DNA of 64,000 bases from Arthrobacter zhangbolii (GCF_022869865.1 NZ_CP094984.1:124001-188000), one strand, 5' to 3'; counted from the stretch's first letter, positions 1 to 8,930 are shown. The notes: generated from the letters alone by a model not told the origin. Translations and numbers: made by a program.

Positions 1-396
1 GCCGGCAACGTAGCGGGACACGTCGGGTCCGCTGTCCTCTGCGGCAAGGCTGAAGAGCGTAGCCGCCACGTCCTCGCTCCTGGGAGCCGGGAGCACGGGA
101 ACCGGCACAATATCCCGCAGTACTGCTTCAAACGCGGCTTCCAGCCGGGACCGGATGGCGATCAGCTGCGGATCCCACTCAGCCGCATCCTCCACGCCCT
201 CCAGTCCGCTGTAGTGCAGTTCGTACAGGCAGAAGAGGGTCAGCTGCAGGTCCTCGTCGCGCAGGAGGTCCGTGCCGGCGGCCAGTGACTCCTCAACGGC
301 AGCAACCAGGGACGGATACCCCTCGTTCCGGGTGGTACTGGTGAGCAGGTCGAGCAGGGTGGCGCTGACGCGCCCTCGGGGGGCGGGAATCTTCAT
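1..396 (-). CDS. iron-containing redox enzyme family protein (partial, C-terminal part beyond the window)
   Basis: The reading frame starts at an ATG at 396 on the minus strand and stays open for 132 codons to the left edge, so the C-terminal part is missing. The N-terminus begins MKIPAPRG and a central stretch reads LYELHYSGLEGV. This resembles the actinobacterial proteins annotated as iron-containing redox enzyme, which have a heme-oxygenase/TENA-like helical fold. The metal-binding residues would lie mostly in the missing part, so activity cannot be judged. The family call is from memory of the N-terminal pattern; the frame itself is secure. Confidence 0.6.
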   Translation of the reverse strand, partial: MKIPAPRGRVSATLLDLLTSTTRNEGYPSLVAAVEESLAAGTDLLRDEDLQLTLFCLYELHYSGLEGVEDAAEWDPQLIAIRSRLEAAFEAVLRDIVPVPVLPAPRSEDVAATLFSLAAEDSGPDVSRYVAG

Positions 397-577
397 TGCT
401 TTCCTTACGTCTCCGGCACTTTTGGCGCGGGTGGTGGTCCTTGGACATGGAAAAGAATCCAGCTGTCAGCATACTTGGTATCCCGGTTCCGGCGCTTCGG
501 GACGGACGGGTCCGCCATTGACCTTTGCCTCCGGGTTAGGTGCAATGGAGGCAGGAAACGCAAGGAAAGGAGCCGAC

Positions 578-1159
578 ATGCCCGAGGCTGGCCCGACCCT
601 CGTCCTGCCGCTGCTGCTGCTCGCCGGTGTGCTGGCAGCCGGCGCTGCCGGTCTGGACCGGGCGCTGCGCAAACGGGACGGTGAGAGCCTGTTCTGGACC
701 GGCTTTATTGCCTTTCTTGGCGTTCTCCTGACTGCTGCCTGGGGTGTCAGCACCGGGCCCGGCGGCACCGCAGCCATCGGTATGCTGCTGGTGGCCGGCA
801 GTACCGCGGCCGCCGCGTGGCTGGCCGGCCGGCACCGGGCACGCGTCCGCCGCCTGGAAAGGAAACAGCGGCAGGCCGCCCTGGCTGCGGTCTCCGGCCG
901 GCACCGCGAGATCCTGACCCGCTGGAGCGCCTATGAACTCGATCCATGGCTCGCGGCCGAGCATCCGCAGCTGCAGGATGTCCGCTCGCCGGAAACCCGG
1001 GACTTCATCCGGGCGCTGAAGGAAGCTGAACGCCTGCGCCCGGAGGTTGCTGCCGGGGCGGATGCGGATGATTCCGCCGCCTATGCCGAAGCGGTTGACC
1101 GCCTGGAGGAGTCACTGAGCCGGGCCGAACAGGCCGCCCGCGGCGGAAGGGCAGCCTGA
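578..1159 (+). CDS. small membrane protein of unknown function with a cytoplasmic helical tail
   Basis: The protein has 193 residues. An open frame runs further upstream, but the ATG at 578 follows an AGGAAAGGAG ribosome-binding site and begins directly with a hydrophobic helix, so it is preferred. Three membrane segments lie at about residues 5-25, 42-58 and 65-85. They are followed by a basic stretch (RHRARVRRLERKQR) and a charged helical C-terminal half that probably forms a coiled coil in the cytoplasm. No enzyme motif is visible. The neighbouring genes give no functional hint. I do not recognise the family. Confidence 0.75.
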   Translation: MPEAGPTLVLPLLLLAGVLAAGAAGLDRALRKRDGESLFWTGFIAFLGVLLTAAWGVSTGPGGTAAIGMLLVAGSTAAAAWLAGRHRARVRRLERKQRQAALAAVSGRHREILTRWSAYELDPWLAAEHPQLQDVRSPETRDFIRALKEAERLRPEVAAGADADDSAAYAEAVDRLEESLSRAEQAARGGRAA

Positions 1160-1267
1160 GGGCGCCCGTGCGTGTGCTGCCGGGGTAAACCCCGGGGTAA
1201 ACCACGGCGCGGCAGGGCAGCCCTGTGCGGGGTGGACCGAGGCGTGATTGCATGGCAGTCTCGGCCT

Positions 1268-1567
1268 ATGACATCCAAAGACATCAGTGTCTCGCGCAAT
1301 GACGGGCTGGACCGGTACGAACTGCGGCTGGACGGGGAGCTTGTTGGTGTTGCCGACTATGAAAGGCAACCCGACGCCGTCGCCCTCACCCATACGGAAA
1401 TGGAGCCCGCCTACCGGCACCAGGGGTACTCCTCGAAGCTGGCCAGATATGCCGTGGAGGACATTGTCAGCGAAGGGAAACGGGTAAAGCCGTACTGCTC
1501 CTACATGGCCACCTACCTCGGCAAGCACCCGGAGTACAGCCACCACGTATCCTGGCCGCAGGAGTGA
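1268..1567 (+). CDS. GNAT-like N-acetyltransferase (short YjdJ/COG2388 type)
   Basis: The protein has 99 residues, the usual size of the short Gcn5-related group. It shows the order expected for that group: a beta hairpin (RYELRLDGELVGVADYE), an acetyl-CoA pyrophosphate-loop-like segment (EPAYRHQGYSSKLARYAVED), then PYCSYMATYLGKHPEY. The ATG at 1268 is chosen because the homologous part starts there. It has no good ribosome-binding site, but a CAGTCT hexamer ends six bases before it, which fits a leaderless start. The substrate is unknown; members of this group act on small molecules or protein N-termini. Confidence 0.78.
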   Translation: MTSKDISVSRNDGLDRYELRLDGELVGVADYERQPDAVALTHTEMEPAYRHQGYSSKLARYAVEDIVSEGKRVKPYCSYMATYLGKHPEYSHHVSWPQE

Positions 1568-1626
1568 CAGGGGCTCCGCTGCCGCCGGCCTCCCGGTTCC
1601 ACGGGCTGCCCCGTCCTTAAGTGGAG

Positions 1627-1673
1627 CTGGCTTCCCGCTCTGCATATGGGGGGAACGCAGAAGGGGAAGCCAG
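1627..1673. repeat. long imperfect inverted repeat upstream of the HTH gene
   Basis: A 10-base arm CTGGCTTCCC (1627-1636) is repeated inverted as GGGAAGCCAG (1664-1673). Extra inner pairing comes from CTGC and GCAG. The repeat lies just ahead of a consensus TATAAT box, covering where the -35 region should be. It may be an operator for the HTH protein encoded downstream. It could instead end transcription from the gene before it, but no T-run follows. Confidence 0.55.
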
Positions 1674-1682
1674 TTCGAACAG

Positions 1683-1688
1683 TATAAT
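1683..1688 (+). promoter_or_regulatory. consensus -10 box TATAAT
   Basis: A perfect TATAAT sits 38 bases ahead of the ATG at 1727. This is striking in DNA of this base composition. A ribosome-binding site GAGGGGG follows at about 1714. No clear -35 hexamer is seen at the expected distance, where the inverted repeat lies. Confidence 0.55.
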
Positions 1689-1726
1689 TCGATCTATCCG
1701 GGGAAATCCAATCGAGGGGGCGAAAA

Positions 1727-2458
1727 ATGGCTGTGCCTGCCAAGTCTTTCCAGAGTTGGCGGGCGGCGATCGCACCGGGTGAATCCAACGCCGACCTCTG
1801 CCGCCGGACGGGGATTAAAAGGTCCACGCTGGCCCAGCAGATTGTCCGGGGGAAAGTCGCTGAGATCACGGTGGTCCGCGTGGCCAGGGCCTATGGGCGA
1901 AACCCGGTTGAAGCGCTCTCGGATTTTGAGGAGTACTCGGACCTTTTGAGCGGTCCGTGGCGGCCGACAACCGCTGAACTGGTCAGCCAGGTTTCCTATG
2001 TCTGCATTCTGAAGATGATCCTGGCCCGGGCTACCCAGGGTGGCGTGGAAAGCGCATCCGGCGGGGAAATCGCTGAGTTCGGTCACCGTAATGCCATCCG
2101 GTCCTGGTTTGAAGCGGTGGATCCGGGGGACCTGCGCCAGCAGCTCAGCGCAAAGACGGGGGTAGCTCCCCAGAACATCTCCGCACAGCTGTCGGCCGGG
2201 CGGCTGGCACCGGAACTGGCGGTGGAAGCCGCACGTCTGGCGGACGTCTCGCTTCCGGGCGGGCTGGTAGCCATCGGTTTAGTCACCCCGGGTGAAGCGG
2301 GCTGGCCCGAAGGCGGGCAGGAAAGTGCCCTTGCCTCGCTCAGCGACTCCGAGCTTGTCCTGCTTGCCCGGGATCGCTTGGATGCATTGGGGAAAGCGAT
2401 GAGGAAACTCGAACACGACGATGAAAACGAACTAACGCTTCTGGAGCACTTGGGATGA
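1727..2458 (+). CDS. protein with two helix-turn-helix-like regions, possible regulator
   Basis: The protein has 243 residues. The N-terminal part (SNADLCRRTGIKRSTLAQQIVRG) reads as an XRE-like helix-turn-helix. A second similar region occurs later (DLRQQLSAKTGVAPQNISAQLSAG, about residues 130-153). The C-terminus is a charged helix (ELVLLARDRLDALGKAMRKLE) that could dimerise. The stop overlaps the start of the next gene as ATGA, so the two are co-translated. A consensus TATAAT and a long inverted repeat upstream suggest autoregulation, which is inference. I do not recognise a characterised homologue. Confidence 0.72.
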   Translation: MAVPAKSFQSWRAAIAPGESNADLCRRTGIKRSTLAQQIVRGKVAEITVVRVARAYGRNPVEALSDFEEYSDLLSGPWRPTTAELVSQVSYVCILKMILARATQGGVESASGGEIAEFGHRNAIRSWFEAVDPGDLRQQLSAKTGVAPQNISAQLSAGRLAPELAVEAARLADVSLPGGLVAIGLVTPGEAGWPEGGQESALASLSDSELVLLARDRLDALGKAMRKLEHDDENELTLLEHLG

Positions 2459-3192
2459 GTCTCGCTACCACCGTCCACCTCTCGGCTCTCGCCGTTTCGG
2501 GCCTGATTACCCTGACCCGACTTCCGCAGGCCATCAAGGGCCGGAATCCGCTGCTTTTCTGGGCGCTGCTTATGCTGACGGTGGCAATTGCCCTGGCCAA
2601 TTCCGCCATCTATCTTGCGGTGGACAATGTGCTGGGTGGCATCAACATTGCCAACCTCATAATCCGTTTCGCAATGTACGGATTCGTCCTTATTCTCGGA
2701 CTCAAGGCTTCTGTGGCTTTCCGCTCCCCCCTCGCAGGAAAGTGCATTGGCGGGTCTATTGGCCTTGCCGTGCTGGGGGTCCTTGCCGTGCTGATGGTTG
2801 TGCTTTTCGTCCTCGCCGACATGCCTTCGTCCTCACCGGGCCTGCGGGACTACGCCCAGCAATTGCCGGTCATCCTTTACACAGCGCTGGGCCGCGCCTA
2901 TCCCGCCTACGTGTCCGCCTGTTTGATAGGCCCGGCCTTTGCGACGGCGGCTCACCGGCGCCGTCCTGCCCTTATCCGCACAGCCTCCGCCCTGATCGCT
3001 CTGGGCCTGAGCGGTGCGGTTCTCTACGCGCTCCAGGACCACACACCGTGGGATGTGAGTCCGTGGGACCATCTGGTGCCTTATTCCGCACTGATTTCCT
3101 GCACCTTGGGGCTGGCGCTGCTCGGCGGCCGGCGGATGGCCTTGAATCGGGAGGAAAAGCAAACCCGCCTGACGCAAACCTATGTCAGATGA
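2455..3192 (+). CDS. seven-helix membrane protein partnered with an HTH protein
   Basis: The protein has 245 residues and about seven hydrophobic segments, including LLFWALLMLTVAIALANSAIY, IGLAVLGVLAVLMVVLFVLAD and LVPYSALISCTLGLALLGG. Its N-terminus (TVHLSALAVSGLITLTRLPQAIKGR) also looks membrane-embedded. The ATG overlaps the stop of the HTH gene by four bases. No transport or catalytic motif is visible. Similar regulator plus integral-membrane pairs are common in Arthrobacter genomes but have no assigned role that I know. Base composition is a little more AT-rich than the neighbours. Confidence 0.72.
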   Translation: MSLATTVHLSALAVSGLITLTRLPQAIKGRNPLLFWALLMLTVAIALANSAIYLAVDNVLGGINIANLIIRFAMYGFVLILGLKASVAFRSPLAGKCIGGSIGLAVLGVLAVLMVVLFVLADMPSSSPGLRDYAQQLPVILYTALGRAYPAYVSACLIGPAFATAAHRRRPALIRTASALIALGLSGAVLYALQDHTPWDVSPWDHLVPYSALISCTLGLALLGGRRMALNREEKQTRLTQTYVR

Positions 3193-3285
3193 CAATTAGG
3201 TAACCTTGTTCACATTTTCATGCGCATGTGCCAGAATAATGAATATGTAACATCCGCTGCCTGTGGGGGGTCAGCGTGAGGTTGC

Positions 3286-3318
3286 AACGAAGCCAGCGGC
3301 ATTGCCGCTGGCTTCGTT
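3286..3318. terminator. bidirectional intrinsic terminator
   Basis: A perfect 15-base stem AACGAAGCCAGCGGC (3286-3300) has a three-base ATT loop and the matching arm at 3304-3318. It separates the convergent ends of the membrane protein gene (3192) and ptsH (3344). The T-runs on both sides are short. Confidence 0.85.
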
Positions 3319-3343
3319 ATTTAAACCGGGTACTGGATGCCGC

Positions 3344-3622
3344 CTATTGTGCATCCAAATCGGTTTCCAGAATTTGCACCAGTGCGTCAAGCGCCTCTTC
3401 TGCGCCCGTATCGTCCGAGCGGAGCACCACCACGTCGCCGTGCGAGGCGCCCAGACTCATCAGCGAAAGCATGCTGGATGCATCCATCGCTTCCTCCGCC
3501 GGCGCACCGTCCATCGCTATGGTCACATCGACGGGCTGGGCCGCCGCAGCTTCAGCGAAAATCGAAGCCGGCCGGGCATGGAGCCCTACTCTGCTGGCCA
3601 CCGTGGCTTTGCGTTCTGCCAT
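3344..3622 (-). CDS. ptsH: phosphocarrier protein HPr
   Basis: HPr carries phosphate from enzyme I to the sugar-specific EIIA domains of the phosphotransferase system. At 92 residues the length is typical. The active site GLHARPAS places the phosphorylated histidine at residue 15 and the conserved arginine at 17. The second motif (SSMLSLMSLGA, about residues 49-59) holds the position of the regulatory serine. The gene is last in a fruK-fruA-ptsI-ptsH run and lies 39 bases after ptsI. The hairpin at 3286-3318 ends the transcript. Confidence 0.95.
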   Translation of the reverse strand: MAERKATVASRVGLHARPASIFAEAAAAQPVDVTIAMDGAPAEEAMDASSMLSLMSLGASHGDVVVLRSDDTGAEEALDALVQILETDLDAQ

Positions 3623-3661
3623 TTTGTTGTTCCTTCCGTGGTTGCTTCCGAACTCAGGCCC

Positions 3662-5389
3662 TTACAGGCCAAGCTGCTCAAGGATCGGCAGCCGGCTGCG
3701 CACTATGGTGCGTGCCTCGGCTGCCGTGTGGGCTGCAAGGGCCCGTGCGGCAAGCTCCTGTGCCTGCTCCAGGGAGACCGATGCCAGGACCGCCCCGACA
3801 CTGGAGAGCGCCCGCGGTGTCATTGAAAGCGTGTTTACTCCGATGCCGGTGAGGACGACGGCGAGGGCAGGGTCAGCGGCCGCCTCACCGCACACCCCCA
3901 CGGTTTTGGATTGGGCGGCCGCCGTGGCGGACCCCGTCTCTGCGGGGAGCGCCGCGGTTGCCCGGGCGGCGCCGGCCACGGTTGCCGAAATCAGCTGCAG
4001 GACAGCCGGCTGCCACGGATCATTCAGGGTCGCCAGGGATCCGAGCTGACGGTCCGCCGCCATGGTGTATTGCGTCAGGTCGTTGGTGCCCAGGGATGCG
4101 AAGCGAACCCGGGACAGCACTGCCTCGGCCATGATCGCTGCGGCGGGGACTTCGATCATGACTCCCGGCATCCCGAGCCCTGCGGCGGTACACAGGACGG
4201 CAAAATCCGCAGCCTCCTCCGCCGTGGACACCATGGGTGCCATGACCCATACATCGGCTTCGTGCGCACCGGAAGCCACTGCGATAGCTTCCAGTTGCCG
4301 GGCGAGGACGCCGGGACTGGTGCGGTCGGTCCGGAATCCCCGCACACCCAGCGCAGGGTTGGGTTCGGAGGCATCCGTCAGGAAGGGGAGGGGCTTGTCA
4401 GCGCCGGCGTCCAGGGTTCGGATAACCACCTTCCGCCCCGGGAAGGCCTCGAACACGGCGCCATAGGCGGCTACCTGTTCCTCCAGACTGGGCTCGGAGT
4501 CGCGTCCCAGGAAACAGAATTCAGTGCGGAGCAGCCCGATTCCCTCCGCACCTGCCTCCGCAGCCGCGCGGGCGTCCTTGCCGGACCCCACATTGGCCAG
4601 CAACGGAACGCGGTGCCCGTCGGAAGTGGATCCCGTGCCGTTGAAGACCGGCAACGCGGACCGGGACGCATACTTCTGCGCCGCTTCCCGTTCGGCGACA
4701 CCCGGTTCAACCACCACCGTTCCTGAAGCACCGTCCAGGTACAGCTCGGCCCCGTCCCCAACGTCGTTGGCTCCCGGTGCGCCGACGACGGCGGGCAGGC
4801 CCAGCGACCGCGCCAGGATGGCCGTGTGGGACTGCGGGCCACCCTCGCTGGTCACGAGTCCGATGACCTTGGCCGGGTCAAGGGTGGCCGTGTCAGCCGG
4901 CGCCAGCTCCACGGCGGTCAGGATGAACGGCACGTCGGAGGCGGGGATTCCCGGTGCCGGCAGCCCGTTGAGTTCCGCCACAATCCGGGCACGGACATCC
5001 AGTACGTCCTGGGTCCGTTCAGCCATGTACCCTCCGAGGCTCTGCAGCATGGCGGCCACTTCCATGCCGGCCTCCCAGATGGCCCGGTCCGGTGCCATAC
5101 CCGCATTGATGTGCTTCCCGGCCGCCTTCAGCAGCATCGGGTCCGTGGCCATCATCGCCGTGGCATCCAGGACAGCCCTGGCATCTCCGGAGGCAGTTTC
5201 AGCCCGGTGTTTGAGGTCCGCCCGGACGGTCTCCGCTGCGTCCTTCAAACGCGCCTTTTCACCGTCCACCGTGCTGTCGGCACTGAACTTTGCGTCGGCA
5301 TCGGGCTCGGGTACCGGAGGCGGCATCCTGCGGGAAGGGCCGAGGACCCGTCCGGCACTTACTCCGATTCCCTTGATGGTCCGCATCAT
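3662..5389 (-). CDS. ptsI: phosphoenolpyruvate-protein phosphotransferase (enzyme I)
   Basis: Enzyme I takes phosphate from phosphoenolpyruvate and passes it to HPr. The protein has 575 residues, the normal size. The phosphohistidine loop reads EGGPQSHTAILARSLGLPAVVG with the histidine at about 188. The PEP-binding barrel shows GIGLLRTEF and GVRGFR, and a conserved C-terminal cysteine lies in VGVCGEAAADP. Two ATG codons lie in tandem at 5389 and 5386, and either could be used. The gene follows fruA after a 27-base gap, so this bacterium keeps its general PTS proteins inside the fructose operon. Confidence 0.95.
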   Translation of the reverse strand: MMRTIKGIGVSAGRVLGPSRRMPPPVPEPDADAKFSADSTVDGEKARLKDAAETVRADLKHRAETASGDARAVLDATAMMATDPMLLKAAGKHINAGMAPDRAIWEAGMEVAAMLQSLGGYMAERTQDVLDVRARIVAELNGLPAPGIPASDVPFILTAVELAPADTATLDPAKVIGLVTSEGGPQSHTAILARSLGLPAVVGAPGANDVGDGAELYLDGASGTVVVEPGVAEREAAQKYASRSALPVFNGTGSTSDGHRVPLLANVGSGKDARAAAEAGAEGIGLLRTEFCFLGRDSEPSLEEQVAAYGAVFEAFPGRKVVIRTLDAGADKPLPFLTDASEPNPALGVRGFRTDRTSPGVLARQLEAIAVASGAHEADVWVMAPMVSTAEEAADFAVLCTAAGLGMPGVMIEVPAAAIMAEAVLSRVRFASLGTNDLTQYTMAADRQLGSLATLNDPWQPAVLQLISATVAGAARATAALPAETGSATAAAQSKTVGVCGEAAADPALAVVLTGIGVNTLSMTPRALSSVGAVLASVSLEQAQELAARALAAHTAAEARTIVRSRLPILEQLGL

Positions 5390-5416
5390 TAAAGCCTTCC
5401 TGTTTCCGACAGTGTC

Positions 5417-7639
5417 TTATGCAATGGCTGGTTCCTCTGCATTCTTCCGGGGGCCTACGAACCGTTTCAGGGCCACGTAGACAAACCCGGTGACGGCCGT
5501 GCCGGCCAGGATGGCCACAACGAACATCAGGATGTTGCCAATGGCGAAGAACACGAATATCCCGCCGTGGGGTGCCTGTGAGGTTACTCCGGTTGCCATG
5601 CAGATGGCACCGGCCACGGCACCTCCGAGCATTGTGGAGGGGATAACCCGGAAGAAATCGGCGGCCGCAAAGGGAATGGCGCCTTCGGAAATAAACGCCG
5701 CTCCGAGCAGCCAGGCGGCCTTGCCGTTCTCCCGCAGGGCCATGCTGAACTGGTTTTTGGCCAGGACGGTGGAGGCAAGGGCCATACCCAGTGGCGGCAC
5801 CATGCCCGCAGCCATGACAGCTGCCATGATCTCCCACGGGACCTGGTTCTCGAAGCTGCCTTCACCCAGTCCGGCCACCGCGAAGGCATAGGCAACCTTA
5901 TTGATGGGACCACCCAGGTCCGAGCCCATCATCAGACCCAGAATGATGCCCAGTCCGATGGCTGCGACGCCGGTCAGGCTGGTCAGCCAGTTGTTCAGCG
6001 CCAGGGTCAGTGCGGCTATCGGCCCGCCGAGGACCAGGATCATCAGGCCGGAGGCTATCAGCGAGGCCAGCAGGGGAATGATGACCACCGGCATCAGCCC
6101 CCGCAGCCACGAGGGAACGGTCCAATTGCCGATCCACCGGGCCATGTAACCGGCCAGCAGGCCGCCCACAATGCCGCCAATAAAGCCGGCGTCCATAAAC
6201 AGGGCCACTGATCCGGCAGTAAAGCCCGGGGCAATGCCCGGCCGGTCCGCCAGGGCATAGGCTATGTAGCCGGCCAGCGACGGGACCAGGAACGCCAGGG
6301 ACAGGTTGCCGATCTTCCAGAACACCGCACCGAGGTAGGCGATGAAGCCCTCCGGCGGCGGATTCAGAATCGAGGTGCCGTCCAGCATCCGGTCACCGTT
6401 GGCAACCTCGTCCACCTGCAGGGAGAGCTCGTAGCCGCCCAGCAGGAAGCCCAGCGCGATCAGCAGGCCGCCGCCGGCCACAAACGGAATCATGTAACTG
6501 ACGCCGGTCAGCAGTGCCCGCTTCAGTTGTCCGCCGAAGCTCTCCCCGCCTGACGCCGCCCCTTCGCGCTCGTCTCCGCCGCCGCCCCCGCCGGAGACCC
6601 GGCGGGCATTGGGGTTGTTGATGGATTCGATTGCTTCATCGATCATCACGCCCGGCTCGTCGATGCCGCGTTTTACCGGACCACTGATAACCGGTTTTCC
6701 GGCAAAGCGCCCCCGGTCCCGCACATCAACATCGGTGGCAAATATCACGGCGTCGGCATTGCGGATGATCTCCGGATCCAGCGGTGTGGATTTTGCCGAC
6801 CCCTGGGTTTCGACCTGCAGGTCGATTCCGCGCTCGGCGGCTGCGGCGGCCAGTGAATCCGCGGCCATATATGTGTGGGCAATGCCCGTGGGACAGGCGG
6901 TGACGGCCACGAGGTGCGGGGACTTCGAGGTATCCGACGCCGTGGCGCCCGTGCCGCCCTCTGATGCGGGGGCGTCAGCCCCGTGCCCGCCGTTCCCGGT
7001 TCCCGCCGCGCCGGCCCCCGCCGCCGTCGCACCCGCGCCGGTCCCGGAGCTGCCTGCGGTTCCGGAACTGCCGGTGGCGGAACTCCCTGCGGCGCCCGTG
7101 GAGCCTGCTGCCGTGGCGCCGGTGGCGGCCCCGCCTGCCGCTGCCGGGCCGGCGGCGCCGGAGCTGTCTGTTCCGGCCGGACCCGGACCGAGCCCCAGCG
7201 CGCCGTCGACCAGTTCAACAACGTCGCCGGGGGTGGCCGCCGAACGTAGGGACGCGGTGAAATCCTTGCGGATCAGCGACCGGGCCAGCTTGGCCAGCAG
7301 CTGCAGGTGTTCCTGGTCGGCGCCTTCCGGAGCAGCAATGAAAAAGACAATATCCGCCGGTCCGTCCTTCGCTCCCCAGTCCACCGGCGGGTCGATTCGT
7401 GCCATAGCCAGGGTTGCCTTGGTGACGGCCGCGGAGCGGCAGTGCGGAATGGCGATGCCGCCGGGAACACCGGTGGCTGTTTTTCCTTCGCGGGCCATCG
7501 CGTCGGCGTACAAATCGTCGTAACTCTGCGCGCGGCCGGCTGAAACGACGGCGCGGGCCAGGTGGGCAATCACCGAGCCTTTGTCTGCGCCAAGGTTTTG
7601 GTCAAGGGTAACCAGCTCCGGGGTGATCAGATCCGACAT
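5417..7639 (-). CDS. fruA: PTS fructose transporter subunit IIABC
   Basis: This 740-residue membrane protein imports fructose and phosphorylates it at carbon 1. EIIA is at residues 1-150 with active histidine 66 (GGIAIPHCRSA). EIIB begins at about 240 with phosphocysteine 249 (VTACPTGIAHTYMAADSL). EIIC occupies the rest, with many membrane helices. Between EIIA and EIIB lies an unusual linker of about 85 residues made almost only of Gly, Ala, Ser and Thr. The ATG at 7639 is chosen over a longer open frame because it follows AAGGAGG and overlaps the fruK stop (TGATG). Confidence 0.93.
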   Translation of the reverse strand: MSDLITPELVTLDQNLGADKGSVIAHLARAVVSAGRAQSYDDLYADAMAREGKTATGVPGGIAIPHCRSAAVTKATLAMARIDPPVDWGAKDGPADIVFFIAAPEGADQEHLQLLAKLARSLIRKDFTASLRSAATPGDVVELVDGALGLGPGPAGTDSSGAAGPAAAGGAATGATAAGSTGAAGSSATGSSGTAGSSGTGAGATAAGAGAAGTGNGGHGADAPASEGGTGATASDTSKSPHLVAVTACPTGIAHTYMAADSLAAAAAERGIDLQVETQGSAKSTPLDPEIIRNADAVIFATDVDVRDRGRFAGKPVISGPVKRGIDEPGVMIDEAIESINNPNARRVSGGGGGGDEREGAASGGESFGGQLKRALLTGVSYMIPFVAGGGLLIALGFLLGGYELSLQVDEVANGDRMLDGTSILNPPPEGFIAYLGAVFWKIGNLSLAFLVPSLAGYIAYALADRPGIAPGFTAGSVALFMDAGFIGGIVGGLLAGYMARWIGNWTVPSWLRGLMPVVIIPLLASLIASGLMILVLGGPIAALTLALNNWLTSLTGVAAIGLGIILGLMMGSDLGGPINKVAYAFAVAGLGEGSFENQVPWEIMAAVMAAGMVPPLGMALASTVLAKNQFSMALRENGKAAWLLGAAFISEGAIPFAAADFFRVIPSTMLGGAVAGAICMATGVTSQAPHGGIFVFFAIGNILMFVVAILAGTAVTGFVYVALKRFVGPRKNAEEPAIA

Positions 7640-8670
7640 CAGCGTTCCTCCTTCGAGGGCGAGGCAGTGCTTGTCCCGGAGGCGGCAGGGCCGCCGGGAC
7701 CGTTCAGGGCGGTGACGGTCACGGCCGCGGGGTCGGTGTCCGCGAGGGCAGGAAGCCGGGTTCCGGGCAGTGAGGCCGCTGCGGCACCGTGCGCCACGGC
7801 CTGCCGCAGGCAATCGGACGGGGAAAGTCCTGCGACTTCCGCCAGGAGGTACCCCGCCAATGCTGAGTCACCGGCCCCCACCGTTGACCGGGCCTGGACC
7901 GGAGGGCGGGAGGCGAGCCAGCTTCCCTCCGCGGTGACGAGCAGCGCCCCCTTCGCGCCCAGCGTTGCAAGGACGGCCCCGACGCCGCGCTCGAGCAGCA
8001 TGTGGGCAGCACGGACGGCCAGCAGCGGGTCTTCCTCGAGTGCCGCTTCCGATGAGAACCCGGTGGCTTCGGCGAGTTCCTCGGCATTGGGCTTCACCAG
8101 ATCCGGTCCCGCACCGTGCAGCAGTGCACCGGTCAGGGGCGGGCCGGAGGAATCCAGGGCAATCCGCGGGGCCTCCGGCCCCAGCCGGTCCCGTACTGCC
8201 GAGGCGGTCACTGCGTAGAAGTCCGGTGGCACGCCGGGCGGCAGAGAGCCGGCCAAAACCACCCAGGCAGGGCTGCCACTGCCGTCCTTCACAGCGCAGG
8301 CCCCCACCAGCAGGGCAATCAGGGCTTCCTGCTCCACCGGGTTCAGGGGAGGTCCGGGGGCGTTGACCTTGGTGGTGGTTCCGTCCGGTTCCGTGAGGGT
8401 GATGTTGCTCCTCAGCGGTGCCTCAATCGGCAGGTTGACGTACTCCACGCCGGTTTTCCGCAGGCCGCCCATGACCGGGTCCGCGTCCGCTCCCGGGAGA
8501 ACGGCGACCGCCCTTACCCCGGACACCGTCAGGGCACGCGCAACATTGACCCCTTTGCCGCCGGATTCCTCCTCTGAGGCGGAAGCCCGCTGTACGGCGC
8601 CCCTTACCAGTGCACCCGGAAGCCCGACGGTCCGGTCCAGGCTGGGATTGGCGGTGAGCGTGATGATCAT
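7639..8670 (-). CDS. fruK: 1-phosphofructokinase
   Basis: The enzyme uses ATP to turn fructose 1-phosphate into fructose 1,6-bisphosphate. The protein has 343 residues and belongs to the PfkB ribokinase-like family. It starts MIITLTANPSLDRTV and contains the substrate motif SGGKGVNVARAL. The second signature is QARSTVGAGDSALAGYL with the catalytic aspartate. The ATG at 8670 is chosen because PfkB proteins begin at this strand; the open frame upstream has no homology. It is the first gene of the fruK-fruA-ptsI-ptsH operon. No DeoR-type fruR regulator is beside it. Confidence 0.93.
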   Translation of the reverse strand: MIITLTANPSLDRTVGLPGALVRGAVQRASASEEESGGKGVNVARALTVSGVRAVAVLPGADADPVMGGLRKTGVEYVNLPIEAPLRSNITLTEPDGTTTKVNAPGPPLNPVEQEALIALLVGACAVKDGSGSPAWVVLAGSLPPGVPPDFYAVTASAVRDRLGPEAPRIALDSSGPPLTGALLHGAGPDLVKPNAEELAEATGFSSEAALEEDPLLAVRAAHMLLERGVGAVLATLGAKGALLVTAEGSWLASRPPVQARSTVGAGDSALAGYLLAEVAGLSPSDCLRQAVAHGAAAASLPGTRLPALADTDPAAVTVTALNGPGGPAASGTSTASPSKEER

Positions 8671-8918
8671 GAAGGGAATCCATCCTCGCCGGATATCCAC
8701 GGAACGGCCGGTGGAGCACACCGGACCGTCCGGCAGGGCGGTTTCCGGCGCTTATTCCGGTGGTTATGAGGGCTTCTGATCGGATCCATGCACACCCGCA
8801 ATCTGTGGCAAATACCACTGTTTATGCGCTGATGCGACTTTACTTTTGGTGCACCGCCCGTGGCAATGGTGGCGGGGCGGGGGTGCCCGTCGGGGGCTGC
8901 AAACGCGGGCGCCGGCGC

Positions 8919-8924
8919 TAGGCT
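8919..8924 (+). promoter_or_regulatory. -10 box TAGGCT of a probable leaderless promoter
   Basis: TAGGCT ends six bases before the ATG at 8931, so transcription would begin at or next to the start codon. No ribosome-binding site lies in between. The 8671-8930 gap also holds the fruK promoter on the other strand, which I could not pinpoint. Confidence 0.6.
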
Positions 8925-8930
8925 GGCCCG

